Positions 32,322 to 40,466 of a stretch of DNA of 64,000 bases are shown here, one piece after another; the first letter of the stretch is position 1, and each line of letters opens with the position of its first letter. The stretch spans positions 1,342,999 to 1,406,998 of the forward strand of contig NZ_KE150413.1 in the NCBI RefSeq assembly GCF_000411255.1. Direction: 5' to 3'. A program made the translations under genes and the position numbers. The notes under the pieces were generated by a model, which was given only the letters and a program-made list of their open reading frames with translations, made no database searches and was not told the origin of the DNA. This stretch comes from Paenibacillus sp. HGH0039 (GTDB lineage Bacteria; Bacillota; Bacilli; Paenibacillales; NBRC-103111).

Positions 32322-33365
32322 ATGAAAAAAACCGCTGCGGCTTCCGCCGTTCTGCTGCTTTCCGGCATACTGGCCGCCGGATGCGCAGGCAATTCCAACG
32401 TATCAAATTCCGGAAGTCCTGTCCAATCTCCGGCGGCGACCGCCGGCGCTTCCGCATCTCCGACTACTGCATCGTCACCGGCTCCTGAAAAAACGCCGGC
32501 AGGCAGCCCGAAGCCTTCCGCGTCTCCATCCGCATCGGCTGCGCCGGGAGATTCTCCCGCGCCTTCGTCCGCGGTCAAGGCTTCGCCGTCGGCCGCACCT
32601 TCCGCTGCTCCATCGGCAAAACCTTCCGCTTCCCCGGGGACCGCGAAACCGTCTCCGCAGCCGAAGGGCGAAAGCGGCGCCAGCCGTCAGGCTCTGTCGT
32701 GGTATTACATGAAAAAGCCGAAAGGCCAGGTGCCGGATTTTCCGAAAGAAACGAAATCCTTTACCGCCAAAGAGAAAGCCGTCTGGGTCGGACAGGGCAA
32801 AAACGTTTACCTGACCATAGACAACGGCGGTCCGATGGGGGATACCGCGAAACTTTTGAAGACGCTTAAAGAGAACAACGTGAAGGCGAACTTCTTCATT
32901 TCGGGCAACAACGTCAAGGCCCATCCCGATTTTATCAAGCAACTGGTAGCGGATGGCCATCTCGTGGCCAATCATACGATGACGCACAAAGATATGAATA
33001 CGCTGAGCGATGAGCAGGTGCGTAAAGAAATTACCGATTTCGAGAAGCTGTATAAAAACATTACCGGACAGGATGTCGTCAAATATTTCCGCTTTCCGTA
33101 CGGGAAATACAGCACGCATCTGCTCGATCTGACTTCGGATATGGGGTATACCTCCGTTTTCTGGTCGACCGCGATGCGTGACTGGGAACCCCGCGCCAAC
33201 GGAGCCGAGGATCCTTACAACGATATCATGAACAATCTGCATCCGGGCAATATCATCCTCATGCACCAGGGCTCCAAAGAAAACATGGAAGCGCTGGACC
33301 GCATTCTGAAAGACGTGAAAAAGGCCGGCTACTCCTTCGGTCTGGTTAGTGAGATCAAGCGCTGA
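32322..33365 (+). CDS. PdaA-like polysaccharide deacetylase lipoprotein
   Basis: A 347-residue protein. The signal peptide ends in lipobox LAAGC (Cys21); a Ser/Pro/Ala-rich linker of about 90 residues (30-118) follows, then a NodB-type deacetylase domain (about 160-345). Motifs: TIDNGG at 165-170 (Asp167), NHTMTH with metal ligands His218 and His222, RFPYG at 257-261 and LMHQ with His315. The DN instead of DD in motif 1 and the VFW..AMRDWE segment resemble PdaA, which deacetylates muramic acid in spore cortex. The lipid anchor and linker suggest action on the wall outside the membrane. Confidence 0.9.
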   Translation: MKKTAAASAVLLLSGILAAGCAGNSNVSNSGSPVQSPAATAGASASPTTASSPAPEKTPAGSPKPSASPSASAAPGDSPAPSSAVKASPSAAPSAAPSAKPSASPGTAKPSPQPKGESGASRQALSWYYMKKPKGQVPDFPKETKSFTAKEKAVWVGQGKNVYLTIDNGGPMGDTAKLLKTLKENNVKANFFISGNNVKAHPDFIKQLVADGHLVANHTMTHKDMNTLSDEQVRKEITDFEKLYKNITGQDVVKYFRFPYGKYSTHLLDLTSDMGYTSVFWSTAMRDWEPRANGAEDPYNDIMNNLHPGNIILMHQGSKENMEALDRILKDVKKAGYSFGLVSEIKR

Positions 33366-33420
33366 CCCCTGAATGTCAGGAGCTGCCGGATCTCGTCCGG
33401 CCCTATTCCCAGCTAGTCCT

Positions 33421-33455
33421 GCAGCTCCGGGCGCATGCCGCTCCGGAGCTGCTTT
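33421..33455 (+). terminator. Terminator after the deacetylase gene
   Basis: GCAGCTCCGG and CCGGAGCTGC form a perfect 10-bp stem with a 12-base loop, then TTTC. It ends just as the murI promoter begins. Confidence 0.7.
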
Positions 33456-33457
33456 CG

Positions 33458-33486
33458 TTGGCACCGAATCGGAAATCTGGTATGAT
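33458..33486 (+). promoter_or_regulatory. Sigma-A promoter of murI
   Basis: TTGGCA (33458-33463) and TATGAT (33481-33486) have a 17-base spacer; each differs from consensus at one position. The leader to the GTG start is about 80 bases. Confidence 0.75.
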
Positions 33487-33571
33487 ACCTAGGTACATTT
33501 CGGCTTGGGCAATCATATTCTATCCATGTATTTACAAGCAATCATTTCATTCGCAAAGGAAGCGTATAAGT

Positions 33572-34381
33572 GTGCAGCAAGCGATAGCCATCCTAGACTC
33601 CGGAGTCGGAGGTTTAACCGTTGTAAAAGAAGTTATGCGACAGCTTCCGCAGGAGAAAGTGATTTATTTCGGCGATACGGCACGGACGCCTTACGGCCCC
33701 AGACCCGCCGATGAAGTTCTCACGTTTACGAATCAACTTGTGGATTACCTGATCCAATTTAACCCTAAAATGATCGTGATCGCCTGCAATACCGCGACGG
33801 CGGTCGCGCTGGAGCAAATCCGCGACCGGCTGGATATTCCGGTGCTGGGCGTCATTTCCCCGGGAGCGCGCGCCGCGATCAAGACGACGCGAAGCGGTAT
33901 TGTCGGCGTAATCGGCACGGAAGGCACGATCCGGAGCAAAGCGTACGAACAAGCGCTGAAAACCATCTCGCCCACGATCCAGGTACACTCGCTGGCCTGC
34001 CCGGCCCTGGTACCGCTCGTGGAGCGTGGATTGTACTTCTCCGAGGAAGCGGTCGATACCGTGCGCGATTCCCTCCAGCCGCTGCTCGACAAGCCCATGG
34101 ATTGTCTCATTCTCGGCTGCACGCACTACCCGTTCCTGACGGAGGCGATTGCCCGTGTGGTCGATCCGGAAGTGACGCTGATCTCTTCCGCGGACGAGAC
34201 CGCCCGGGAAATCAGCACCATCCTCTATCACCGGGGAATGCTGGCGACGACCAAAGACATTCCGGTGCACCAGTTTTTCTGCAGCGGCGATGCCGAGATG
34301 TTCCATCACATTACGGGCTCTTGGCTGCGCGAGCAGCTGCTCGGTACCCCGGTTGTGTGGCAGGTGCCGACGTTCGTCTAG
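33572..34381 (+). CDS. murI: Glutamate racemase
   Basis: A 269-residue racemase giving D-glutamate for peptidoglycan. Family motifs: AILDSGVGGLTV (5-16) with catalytic Asp, FGDTARTPYG, the first catalytic Cys in IACNTATAVA, and the second Cys in LGCTHYPFL. GTG 33572 is used with AAAGGA 11 bases upstream; frames extending left run into the promoter and lack a site. The flanking PdaA-like and LysM-peptidase genes also act on the wall, but each has its own terminator or promoter. Confidence 0.96.
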   Translation: MQQAIAILDSGVGGLTVVKEVMRQLPQEKVIYFGDTARTPYGPRPADEVLTFTNQLVDYLIQFNPKMIVIACNTATAVALEQIRDRLDIPVLGVISPGARAAIKTTRSGIVGVIGTEGTIRSKAYEQALKTISPTIQVHSLACPALVPLVERGLYFSEEAVDTVRDSLQPLLDKPMDCLILGCTHYPFLTEAIARVVDPEVTLISSADETAREISTILYHRGMLATTKDIPVHQFFCSGDAEMFHHITGSWLREQLLGTPVVWQVPTFV

Positions 34382-34408
34382 TCCGTAACCATTCCGCAAT
34401 CAAACGAC

Positions 34409-34472
34409 AGGACCGGTAAGTTCCGCCGTATTCTATTCAGAATCGGCAGGAACCCGCCGGTCCTTTTGCATG
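34409..34472 (+). terminator. Terminator after murI
   Basis: GGACCGG pairs with CCGGTCC, with inner GTTCC/GGAAC and GCCG/CGGC helices, followed by TTTTG. Confidence 0.75.
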
Positions 34473-34590
34473 CCCGGGACATGAAGAAGGGAGAGGGGGC
34501 ATAGACATATACTCACAACTCGGTACAGGGAAGCAAGTGCGTGAAGGAAAGCGGCTTCTCTTTGCCTTGTCCTGAGGAGGTATGAGTGGT

Positions 34591-35793
34591 ATGCCGTTTC
34601 GCCACGTCGTTCAGCAGGGGGAGACACTGCAGCGGATCGCCAGATTGTATGCCGTTAATTCCGTCTCGCTTAAGGCCGCGAACCCGCAGCTGAGTCTTCA
34701 TGAGTATGTCATTCCCGGACAGATGATCCTGATTCCGGCCAAACTCGATCATCAATATACGGTTCAACCGGGAGACGCCTGGGAAAGCGTGTCGCTGCGC
34801 TTCGGATTATCGGGGGAAGAGCTCTGGAAGGCCAATACTTTCCTGGATCCGGCAGTGCTCAGGCCCGGCGTCACGATAGATGTGCCGGCTGTCCGCGACA
34901 GGTCCGTGGTCCGTACGGACGAGGAATACGGGTATCCCGAAATGCTCCGGGATTTGACGCTTCTGAAGGAACGGTACCCGTTTCTGGAGGAAACATGCAT
35001 CGGGCACAGCGTCCTCGGCCGCAACATTCCAGCTGTGCGCATCGGCACCGGAAGCCGGGAGATTCAAGTCAACGCATCGTTTCACGCCAACGAGTGGATC
35101 ACCTCCCTGGCGGCGGTGAAGTTTCTCGAGGAGTACGCGGAGGCTGTCCGTCAAAGCGGGGACCTTCACGGCTCCGATGCGGCTGCCCTGTTCCGCGAGA
35201 CGAGCTTATGGATCGTGCCGATGGTGAACCCGGACGGAGTCGAGCTCGTGCTCGGGGGCGTCTACCCGGCGCATCCCTTGTTCGATTCCCTTCATGAGTG
35301 GAACGGAGGGTCGTTTGATTTCCGCCGATGGAAAGCGAACATCAACGGTGTCGATCTTAACGATCAGTTCCCCGCCTTCTGGGAAGAGGAGCGGGCCCGC
35401 CGCGCGGTACCCGGACCCGGACCGCGCGACTATACGGGCGAGGCTCCGCTGACCGAGCCGGAAGCGATAGCTGTGGCCGAGTTTACCCGCAGCCGCAGCT
35501 TCCGTCACGTCGTCGCCCTGCATACGCAGGGGCGAGAAATTTACTGGAACTACCGGGACTACGAACCGGATGACGCGGAATTTCTGGCCCTGAAGCTGCA
35601 GCAGGCAAGCGGCTTCAAGAGCGTAAAGCTGCGGGGCAGCGATGCCGGGTTCAAGGACTGGTTCATCTACGAATTCCGGCGTCCCGGATTCACCGTTGAA
35701 CTCGGAAGCGGGATCAATCCGCTCCCGCTGGAGCAGTTTCCGGCGCTTTACGAAGAAACCGCCCGGCTGCTTGTCCGGGCTCTCGCCCTGTAA
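34591..35793 (+). CDS. LysM-domain M14 metallocarboxypeptidase
   Basis: A 400-residue peptidase. Two LysM modules (about 4-50 and 55-100: HVVQQGETLQRIARLY, YTVQPGDAWESVSLRF) bind glycan. The M14 domain has zinc ligands in NASFHANEW (His, Glu), the third ligand in VALHTQGREIYW, Asn/Arg substrate contacts in NINGVDLNDQFP and catalytic Glu in FTVELGSG. The layout matches gamma-D-glutamyl-diaminopimelate endopeptidase I (ENP1). No signal peptide is present, as expected for sporangial enzymes of this type. ATG 34591 is chosen because ATG 34582 directly abuts the AGGAGG. Confidence 0.92.
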   Translation: MPFRHVVQQGETLQRIARLYAVNSVSLKAANPQLSLHEYVIPGQMILIPAKLDHQYTVQPGDAWESVSLRFGLSGEELWKANTFLDPAVLRPGVTIDVPAVRDRSVVRTDEEYGYPEMLRDLTLLKERYPFLEETCIGHSVLGRNIPAVRIGTGSREIQVNASFHANEWITSLAAVKFLEEYAEAVRQSGDLHGSDAAALFRETSLWIVPMVNPDGVELVLGGVYPAHPLFDSLHEWNGGSFDFRRWKANINGVDLNDQFPAFWEEERARRAVPGPGPRDYTGEAPLTEPEAIAVAEFTRSRSFRHVVALHTQGREIYWNYRDYEPDDAEFLALKLQQASGFKSVKLRGSDAGFKDWFIYEFRRPGFTVELGSGINPLPLEQFPALYEETARLLVRALAL

Positions 35794-35891
35794 AACGCGC
35801 AAAGAAGCCCCCGCCGCCGGTACAAACGTCCAATCCGTCCGAAATCGGTTCCCATATACTGAACCAGGCGTGTGTTAGGGGAGGGAATACG

Positions 35892-36098
35892 ATGGCGGGA
35901 AAAAGCGGAAAAGCAAAAGGCAAGAAGGTTGAATCATCCGGCAGGGCACAGTATACGATGAGGATTGTCGAATCCTCCACCTGTGCTTCTTGCAAACAAC
36001 AGTGCGCAAGGGGACTGCGGTATCTGGAACAGATGTCCCGGCCCGGGGCGCTCGGCACAGGAGTACCCTGCATACTGACGCGCAGAAAACTCACTTGA
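35892..36098 (+). CDS. Small basic Cys-motif protein, unknown function
   Basis: A 68-residue, strongly basic protein. A Lys/Gly-rich start (MAGKSGKAKGKK) is followed by a CASCKQQC motif in its middle and a single later Cys near the C-terminus (VPCILTRRKLT). The CxxCxxxC spacing could hold a metal but is not a complete four-ligand knuckle by itself. GGGGAGGG lies 5-6 bases before the ATG, which supports a real gene. It lies between the LysM peptidase gene and a strong terminator. Confidence 0.65.
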   Translation: MAGKSGKAKGKKVESSGRAQYTMRIVESSTCASCKQQCARGLRYLEQMSRPGALGTGVPCILTRRKLT

Positions 36099-36152
36099 GT
36101 CTAAAAAGCGTGTCGATTTCGGATGCAAAACAAATCGACTGATTCCGAAGAC

Positions 36153-36182
36153 TCAGGCCCGGACACATGTCCGGGCCTTTAA
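36153..36182 (+). terminator. Strong terminator
   Basis: AGGCCCGGACA and TGTCCGGGCCT form a perfect 11-bp stem with a 2-4 base loop, followed by TTAAAGG. It closes the 35892-36098 transcript. Confidence 0.85.
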
Positions 36183-36352
36183 AGGTTTATTTTATATCGT
36201 TTAAAATGGTAAAAGATACCTATATAAAGTAATTGTATGAATTATGCATTTTAATGGTAAACTAGTAGAGATTATAGGTATAAAGGTTTTTGAAGTTTAA
36301 TTAATTTTGTTTTATGATAAAGAGTAAGACCAATCCGAATAGGAGGAATAGT
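36183..36352 (+). promoter_or_regulatory. AT-rich control region with operator-like repeats and promoter
   Basis: This stretch is far richer in A+T than its surroundings. A promoter is formed by TTGAAG (36290-36295) and TATGAT (36313-36318), spacer 17. Upstream are a 9-bp inverted repeat ATACCTATA (36216-36224) / TATAGGTAT (36273-36281), and two related direct copies TTTAAAATGGTAAA (about 36200) and TTTTAATGGTAAA (about 36250). AGGAGG at 36341-36346 serves the next gene. Confidence 0.6.
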
Positions 36353-36868
36353 ATGTCCGGGATTCTGCCACTCGACCAGTTCAAGGAGTTGGAACGTGAG
36401 GAGCAAATACGGTTAATCAATCAGTGGAAAGAAGATTATTCCGTAGGCGAAATAACGTCGGCATGGAAGCTCAACAATGCGGCAACCTACTATACCATTT
36501 TGAAAAAACTGAACATTTACAACGATACTGTCAGAACGTCCAACAAGTTTATGGGCTATACAAATTACCGTTCCCAAAGCAGATCATTGGAACGGCCTTC
36601 CGAGCCGTCCGACTTCCGGCGCCTCCCCGAATCTGTTCAGGCAGAAAATCGTCCGGCCGTTTCGGCCCCCGCCTTATCGATCTCGGACAACTTCCGCTAC
36701 AACGTAAACGGAACCTACCCGGCCGAAGAGGTCGCGCAGATTTTGGAGCGGCTCAGCCTGTTTCTTAAAATCCGGAGTCATGTTCCCGTGAACGTGGAAT
36801 TGAACATCCGGTTCGGCGATTCGGATGCCGTGACAAGCGAGCTGCAATCCGGCGAACCGCACAGTTGA
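36353..36868 (+). CDS. Unknown protein with HTH-like N-terminus
   Basis: A 171-residue protein with a strong start (AGGAGG, 6-base spacing, ATG). Residues 8-50 are helical: LKELEREEQIRLINQWKEDY-type charged helix, then SVGEITSAWKLNNAATYYTILKKL, which could form a helix-turn-helix. The middle (about 60-115) is Ser/Pro/Arg-rich and probably disordered. The C-terminal 45 residues (AEEVAQILERLSLFLKIRS, VPVNVELNIRFGD) could be a helix-strand dimer module. I do not recognise the family. The operator-like repeats upstream would fit self-regulation, which is inference. Confidence 0.65.
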   Translation: MSGILPLDQFKELEREEQIRLINQWKEDYSVGEITSAWKLNNAATYYTILKKLNIYNDTVRTSNKFMGYTNYRSQSRSLERPSEPSDFRRLPESVQAENRPAVSAPALSISDNFRYNVNGTYPAEEVAQILERLSLFLKIRSHVPVNVELNIRFGDSDAVTSELQSGEPHS

Positions 36869-36896
36869 ACGTAAAATGTAAAGGGTTTTCAAGGAC

Positions 36897-36935
36897 GGAG
36901 CATCGGCTTATGCGAGATGCTCTTTGTTCTTTTCA
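36897..36935 (+). terminator. Terminator after the 36353 gene
   Basis: GGAGCATC pairs with GATGCTCT around a 10-base loop, followed by TTGTTCTTTT. Confidence 0.75.
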
Positions 36936-37105
36936 AGGCGATTACGGGTAAGAGGAGAGTATACGGCAGAAGAAGGATGGAACTGGAACGCCAAAAGCCG
37001 TATCGCGTATAGGTTATTAGGGACTTCCGTTACAGATCGGGACACGGTGCAAATGCCGCACAACCGGTTTACGGGATCATGTCCCACCCTAAGGAGGGAA
37101 CCCGT

Positions 37106-37339
37106 GTGAAAAAACTATTGTCACTGCGCCACTGGGGCCATGTATTCAAGCGGGCGGGCAAACTGCTGATGTCTCCGCAAGTACCGATCGGCAGTAAGCT
37201 ACTCTTTGTAGTTCCGGCGCTGCTGTACTGGGTACTTCCCGATGTCCTGCCGTTTATGCCGATTGACGATATAGCGGTCACGATGATGCTTGCCAACTGG
37301 TTTACGGGCTGGATGGAGCGTAAATATCCGCAGGCTTAG
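37106..37339 (+). CDS. DUF1232 (YkvA-like) small membrane protein
   Basis: A 77-residue protein. GTG 37106 follows AAGGAGGG by 7 bases. A basic N-terminus leads to VPIGSKLLFVVPALLYWVLPDVLPFMPIDDIAVTMM, the DUF1232 pattern: a first helix, then a conserved P-D-x-x-P-x-x-P-I-D-D turn. A short second helix follows. Homologues such as YkvA are membrane-associated with unknown function. It stands alone between a terminator and a convergent small gene. Confidence 0.75.
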   Translation: MKKLLSLRHWGHVFKRAGKLLMSPQVPIGSKLLFVVPALLYWVLPDVLPFMPIDDIAVTMMLANWFTGWMERKYPQA

Positions 37340-37584
37340 ATTAATCAAGCGCCGCCGGCCGGGAGGCAAGGCAGCATGATCCGAATATAGAGGGATAGAT
37401 CCACTCTGGAATCCGGACAGCCCGGTGCCGCATCAAGAACGAATATGTACCGGAGACGTTTGTACGCCGCGATCCGGCGGGAACGGGTTAACCCCGCGCC
37501 CCCGGCCGCGGCTTTTTTTGCATGCTGCCAAAACGATAAACGGTCTGAATAAATCCGGTCCTCGGCAGAAAGGATGAGAATGCC

Positions 37585-37788
37585 TTACAGGGAATGGGAA
37601 TCCCCGTGGTGGATGGAGCACTTGTTCTCGATAAACCGGATCTGGTTCTCCAGACGGTTCACTTTCTCGCTGTGCACGAGAGAGCCCGGAATCATGCTGA
37701 TTCTGAGGTCGTTCAGCTCTTCCTTCAACTGGTGCAGGTCCAGACCCGCGTGGGCGCAATCGTAATTGCTTTCGAGATTTTCAATCAT
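37585..37788 (-). CDS. Small helical protein, weakly Spo0E-like
   Basis: A 67-residue protein starting at ATG 37788, with GGGAGG 9 bases upstream; the longer frame to 37920 lacks a site there. Two helices are separated by a short loop: LHQLKEELNDLRISMI and VHSEKVNRLENQIRFIE. This size and hairpin layout recall Spo0E-type aspartyl-phosphate phosphatases that act on Spo0A~P. The canonical S-x-x-x-D signature is not intact (SEKVNRLEN), so the assignment is tentative. Two Cys residues, in YDCAHAG and NKCSIHHGD, are unusual. Confidence 0.5.
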   Translation of the reverse strand: MIENLESNYDCAHAGLDLHQLKEELNDLRISMIPGSLVHSEKVNRLENQIRFIENKCSIHHGDSHSL

Positions 37789-38042
37789 CGGTCGCTGCCT
37801 CCCTGTTTCAAGGATGAAATGGCTTATTTGCTTTTGCCGTTGCCGTTCTTGCGGTCGGAAGTGCGGGTCGTCGTGTTTTGCCGAGCGTGGCCCTGTTGTT
37901 TGTGTGACACTGACGTTCACCCCCTGTCCGGTCGGGTTGGTCGTAAGTGAGGCAAGTACACGATGCTTAGTATGCGGCGCGGCGGATTTTCTATACGGTT
38001 CTCCGGATCTTCATGACCGCTTTTTACCGCTCTTACGAGCCC

Positions 38043-38097
38043 ATAAAAAAGACCCTGAACCGGGCATGTAACCCCTTTCAAGGTCGGCTTTTAAAAA
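38043..38097 (-). terminator. Terminator of the 38102 gene
   Basis: On the minus strand GACCTTGAA pairs with TTCAGGGTC, allowing one mismatch, followed by TTTTTTATG. Confidence 0.65.
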
Positions 38098-38101
38098 AGT
38101 T

Positions 38102-38281
38102 TTATTGCGAAACGCCCGAGATCAGACGGTTCTCCAAGCTCTTTTTGACTTTCTTGATGGCCTCGGTTTCCACCTTGTGGTCCGAGTGAAACTTTTCTCC
38201 GGAGAGCGCCATGGCTTCCTTAACGGTCATTTCAACAAGAATCGTTTCGTCCCCTTGGGGAATGTGCAGATTGGGATTCAT
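38102..38281 (-). CDS. Small soluble protein, unknown function
   Basis: A 59-residue protein. ATG 38281 follows AAGGAG by 8 bases; a GTG nine bases upstream is too close to that site. The sequence has a beta-like N-terminus (NLHIPQGDETILVEMTVKEAMAL) and a charged helical end (VETEAIKKVKKSLENRLIS). No Cys, signal peptide or membrane helix is present. It resembles small Firmicute proteins of unknown role. Its terminator at 38043-38097 supports an independent transcript. Confidence 0.65.
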   Translation of the reverse strand: MNPNLHIPQGDETILVEMTVKEAMALSGEKFHSDHKVETEAIKKVKKSLENRLISGVSQ

Positions 38282-38430
38282 GTTCTTCACTCCTTGTCAA
38301 TCAAGATTAGGGGTGCGACTGCTGGTTGTCGGAAGCAATGAATGTTGCGGATGAGACGCGGAAAGTCTTCATAATCCGCCTTTTTAATATAACACATGAT
38401 GTAAGGTCACTCAATAGGCCGCACATCAAA

Positions 38431-38477
38431 AAAGGAAAAAACAGAGCTTCCGGACAGCCGGAAAACTCTGTTTTTTA
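38431..38477 (-). terminator. Terminator of lepB
   Basis: AAAACAGAG(C)TTCCGG pairs with CCGGAAAACTCTGTTTT, with A and T flanks suited to either strand. It starts 15 bases beyond the lepB stop. Confidence 0.85.
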
Positions 38478-38491
38478 GCGAGAAAGCTGAT

Positions 38492-39046
38492 TTAACCGTT
38501 GATCTTGATGCCCAGCACGTGATCCAGCGGAACGGGTCCGATATCGCGGCTGTCTTTGCTGTTGTTGCGGTTGTCTCCCATCACGAACACGTGGCCCGCG
38601 GGAACGGTAATTTCCTCGTTCGATTCATACAGCATCGTTTCGTTGAGATAGGGCTCGTCCAGAGGCTGCCCGTTGCGGTACACTTTGTTGTCTTTGAACT
38701 GGAGCTTATCGCCCGCTTTGCCGATGACGCGTTTGACGTACAGGTTATCGTCCACTTTCCCGCTCAGCAGTGAAAACAGGGGATGCTCCATGATGTCGTC
38801 CTTAAGCGTACGTTCCCGGTTTACGCGGCTGTCGATAATGACGATGTCCCCGTAGTCCGGCTCGTAGCCCAGCGTATGCGACAATTTGGATACGTAAATA
38901 CGTTCCTGGTCGGATAGAGTCGGGTCCATCGAATGGCCCAGCACCTTGGTCGGCTGAATACCGAAGATTCCGATTACCAGTGCAATGACGAACGCGATTC
39001 CGAGGGAAAGCGCCCAGCCTCCAATTTCTTTTGCCACTTTATTCAT
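38492..39046 (-). CDS. lepB: Signal peptidase I
   Basis: A 184-residue type I signal peptidase (SipS-like). One N-terminal membrane helix is at about 11-30. The Ser-Lys dyad is Ser39 in GHSMDPT and Lys105 in YVKRVIG, and box E reads GDNRNNSKDSR. It cuts signal peptides from Sec and Tat substrates on the outer face of the membrane. The single helix and size fit the Gram-positive P-type enzymes. An upstream AACTTGCGATG context gives only a weak ribosome site. Confidence 0.95.
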   Translation of the reverse strand: MNKVAKEIGGWALSLGIAFVIALVIGIFGIQPTKVLGHSMDPTLSDQERIYVSKLSHTLGYEPDYGDIVIIDSRVNRERTLKDDIMEHPLFSLLSGKVDDNLYVKRVIGKAGDKLQFKDNKVYRNGQPLDEPYLNETMLYESNEEITVPAGHVFVMGDNRNNSKDSRDIGPVPLDHVLGIKING

Positions 39047-39123
39047 CGCAAGTTCCCTGCCTTCCGGTTTACATATCTCTCATATCTCTCATGGCTTCAG
39101 TATATCACGGCTGTTCACGCCTA

Positions 39124-39160
39124 GACAAAAAAAGAGGCCGCCGGGGCCTCTTTCTTCTTT
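39124..39160 (-). terminator. Terminator of the AI-2E family gene
   Basis: AAAGAGGCC pairs with GGCCTCTTT around a short CGCCGG loop, with A and T runs on both sides. Confidence 0.8.
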
Positions 39161-39182
39161 AAGCTTGTCTGTAAGGGCCGGG

Positions 39183-40289
39183 TCAATATTCATCCTCGGG
39201 GGTACGGATCCACTTGCGCAGATAGCCCTGGTCGTACAACGCTTTGATCAGAATAATCAGAATGGGGGAAAGAATAACGCCTGCGACCCCGAAAAGGGAC
39301 AGCGAAATGATCATAAAGGACAGCATCGTAAAAGCGGATACTCCGAGCGACTCGCCGGTAATCTTGGGCTCCAGCACCTGCCGGACGAGAACGACTACGG
39401 CCAGCACGACGGTCAGCCAGATGCCCATCATTGTGCTTCCCGCGATAAAGTGGTACACGATCCACGGCACGAACAAGGTCGAGACACCGAGCAGCGGCAG
39501 CACATCGAAGAAAGCGGCCAGCAGCGAAATCGTAAAGGCGTTGTCGACGCCGAGAATCATGAGCGAGACCAGAACCATGACGAACGTGATAGAAATGAGA
39601 ATGAGCTGGGATTTCAGGTAGCTTACGATGCCCTTGATAACGTTCTCGCGAAGAAAATCGAACGCTTTACGGAACGTTTTGGGCGTCTTTTCGCGGGCGT
39701 TCTTTTTCCACCAGTCGATTTCAAGAGAAAGGAAGAAGGCCAGAATGACGCCGACCACAAAATTCAGCATAAACGTAGAAAAAGAAGTAACGAGTCCCAT
39801 GACGCCGCTGGTCAGGAAATTAAGCAGGGTTTTCAGGAAATTCGTGGCGAAGCTGGTCGCTTTCGTCGCCATCTGATTGGCGATTTCCCTGGATTTCTCG
39901 ATCACATCGGGAGGAAGCGCCTCGATGCTGTTTTGCAGATCGATCGTGCGTTTTGTAATTTGCTCCTGAAGCATCTGGGTATACTTGGGGAGTACCGTAA
40001 CCAGATTGTCGATCTGGCTCGTAAACAGAAATCCCGCTCCGGTGAAGACGGCCAGGATGACCAGAACGAACAGCAGCGTCGAAATCGTCGTCGCGAGCAT
40101 TTTTTTCAGTCCTCTGCGATGGAGGAAGCGGGCAAGAGGCTCGATCATGGCAAAAATGACGAAGGCCCAGAAGATCGGCGTGGCGATCGCGTAAATAAAG
40201 CTGAACAATTTCATGAACAGAAAAACAGTGAGGACGATCAGCCCAATGTCCAGGATGGTTTTGTAGTACCGTTTGTAAAACGATATCAT
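39183..40289 (-). CDS. AI-2E family transporter (UPF0118)
   Basis: A 368-residue membrane protein with about eight helices. Two near the N-terminus (ILDIGLIVLTVFLFMKLFSF, IFWAFVIFAMIEPL) are followed by another pair, a long amphipathic middle stretch, and a C-terminal group containing the family's VPWIVYHFIAGSTMMGIWLT and EPKITGESLGVSA. Members export autoinducer-2 (TqsA) or act as Na+/Li+-H+ antiporters; sequence alone does not tell which. GGAGGAATGCT precedes the ATG. It is a single gene between terminators. Confidence 0.9.
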   Translation of the reverse strand: MISFYKRYYKTILDIGLIVLTVFLFMKLFSFIYAIATPIFWAFVIFAMIEPLARFLHRRGLKKMLATTISTLLFVLVILAVFTGAGFLFTSQIDNLVTVLPKYTQMLQEQITKRTIDLQNSIEALPPDVIEKSREIANQMATKATSFATNFLKTLLNFLTSGVMGLVTSFSTFMLNFVVGVILAFFLSLEIDWWKKNAREKTPKTFRKAFDFLRENVIKGIVSYLKSQLILISITFVMVLVSLMILGVDNAFTISLLAAFFDVLPLLGVSTLFVPWIVYHFIAGSTMMGIWLTVVLAVVVLVRQVLEPKITGESLGVSAFTMLSFMIISLSLFGVAGVILSPILIILIKALYDQGYLRKWIRTPEDEY

Positions 40290-40466
40290 AGCATTCCTCC
40301 GTAATCGTTATGGCCGCTGGCAGGACGTGTGGGGGATGACAAGGTAGTTGCCGGGCAGGTTTGCCATGCTTTGGCAGGGTATGTAGGTAAAAAATAACCG
40401 GGGACGGACAGGTCGCAAGCTTCAGGCATGCTGCCCGTCAGCCTCCCGGCTGCAGGAGAACCGCGG

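Noticed and set aside
37585-37788. Firm Spo0E phosphatase call
   Set aside because: Size and helix pairing fit, but the signature motif is not intact, so it is only noted as weakly similar.
38985-40304. A 439-codon plus-strand frame across the AI-2E transporter gene
   Set aside because: It is antisense to an unmistakable membrane protein gene and its product is an unstructured mix of Arg, Asp, Gln and Asn with no family likeness.
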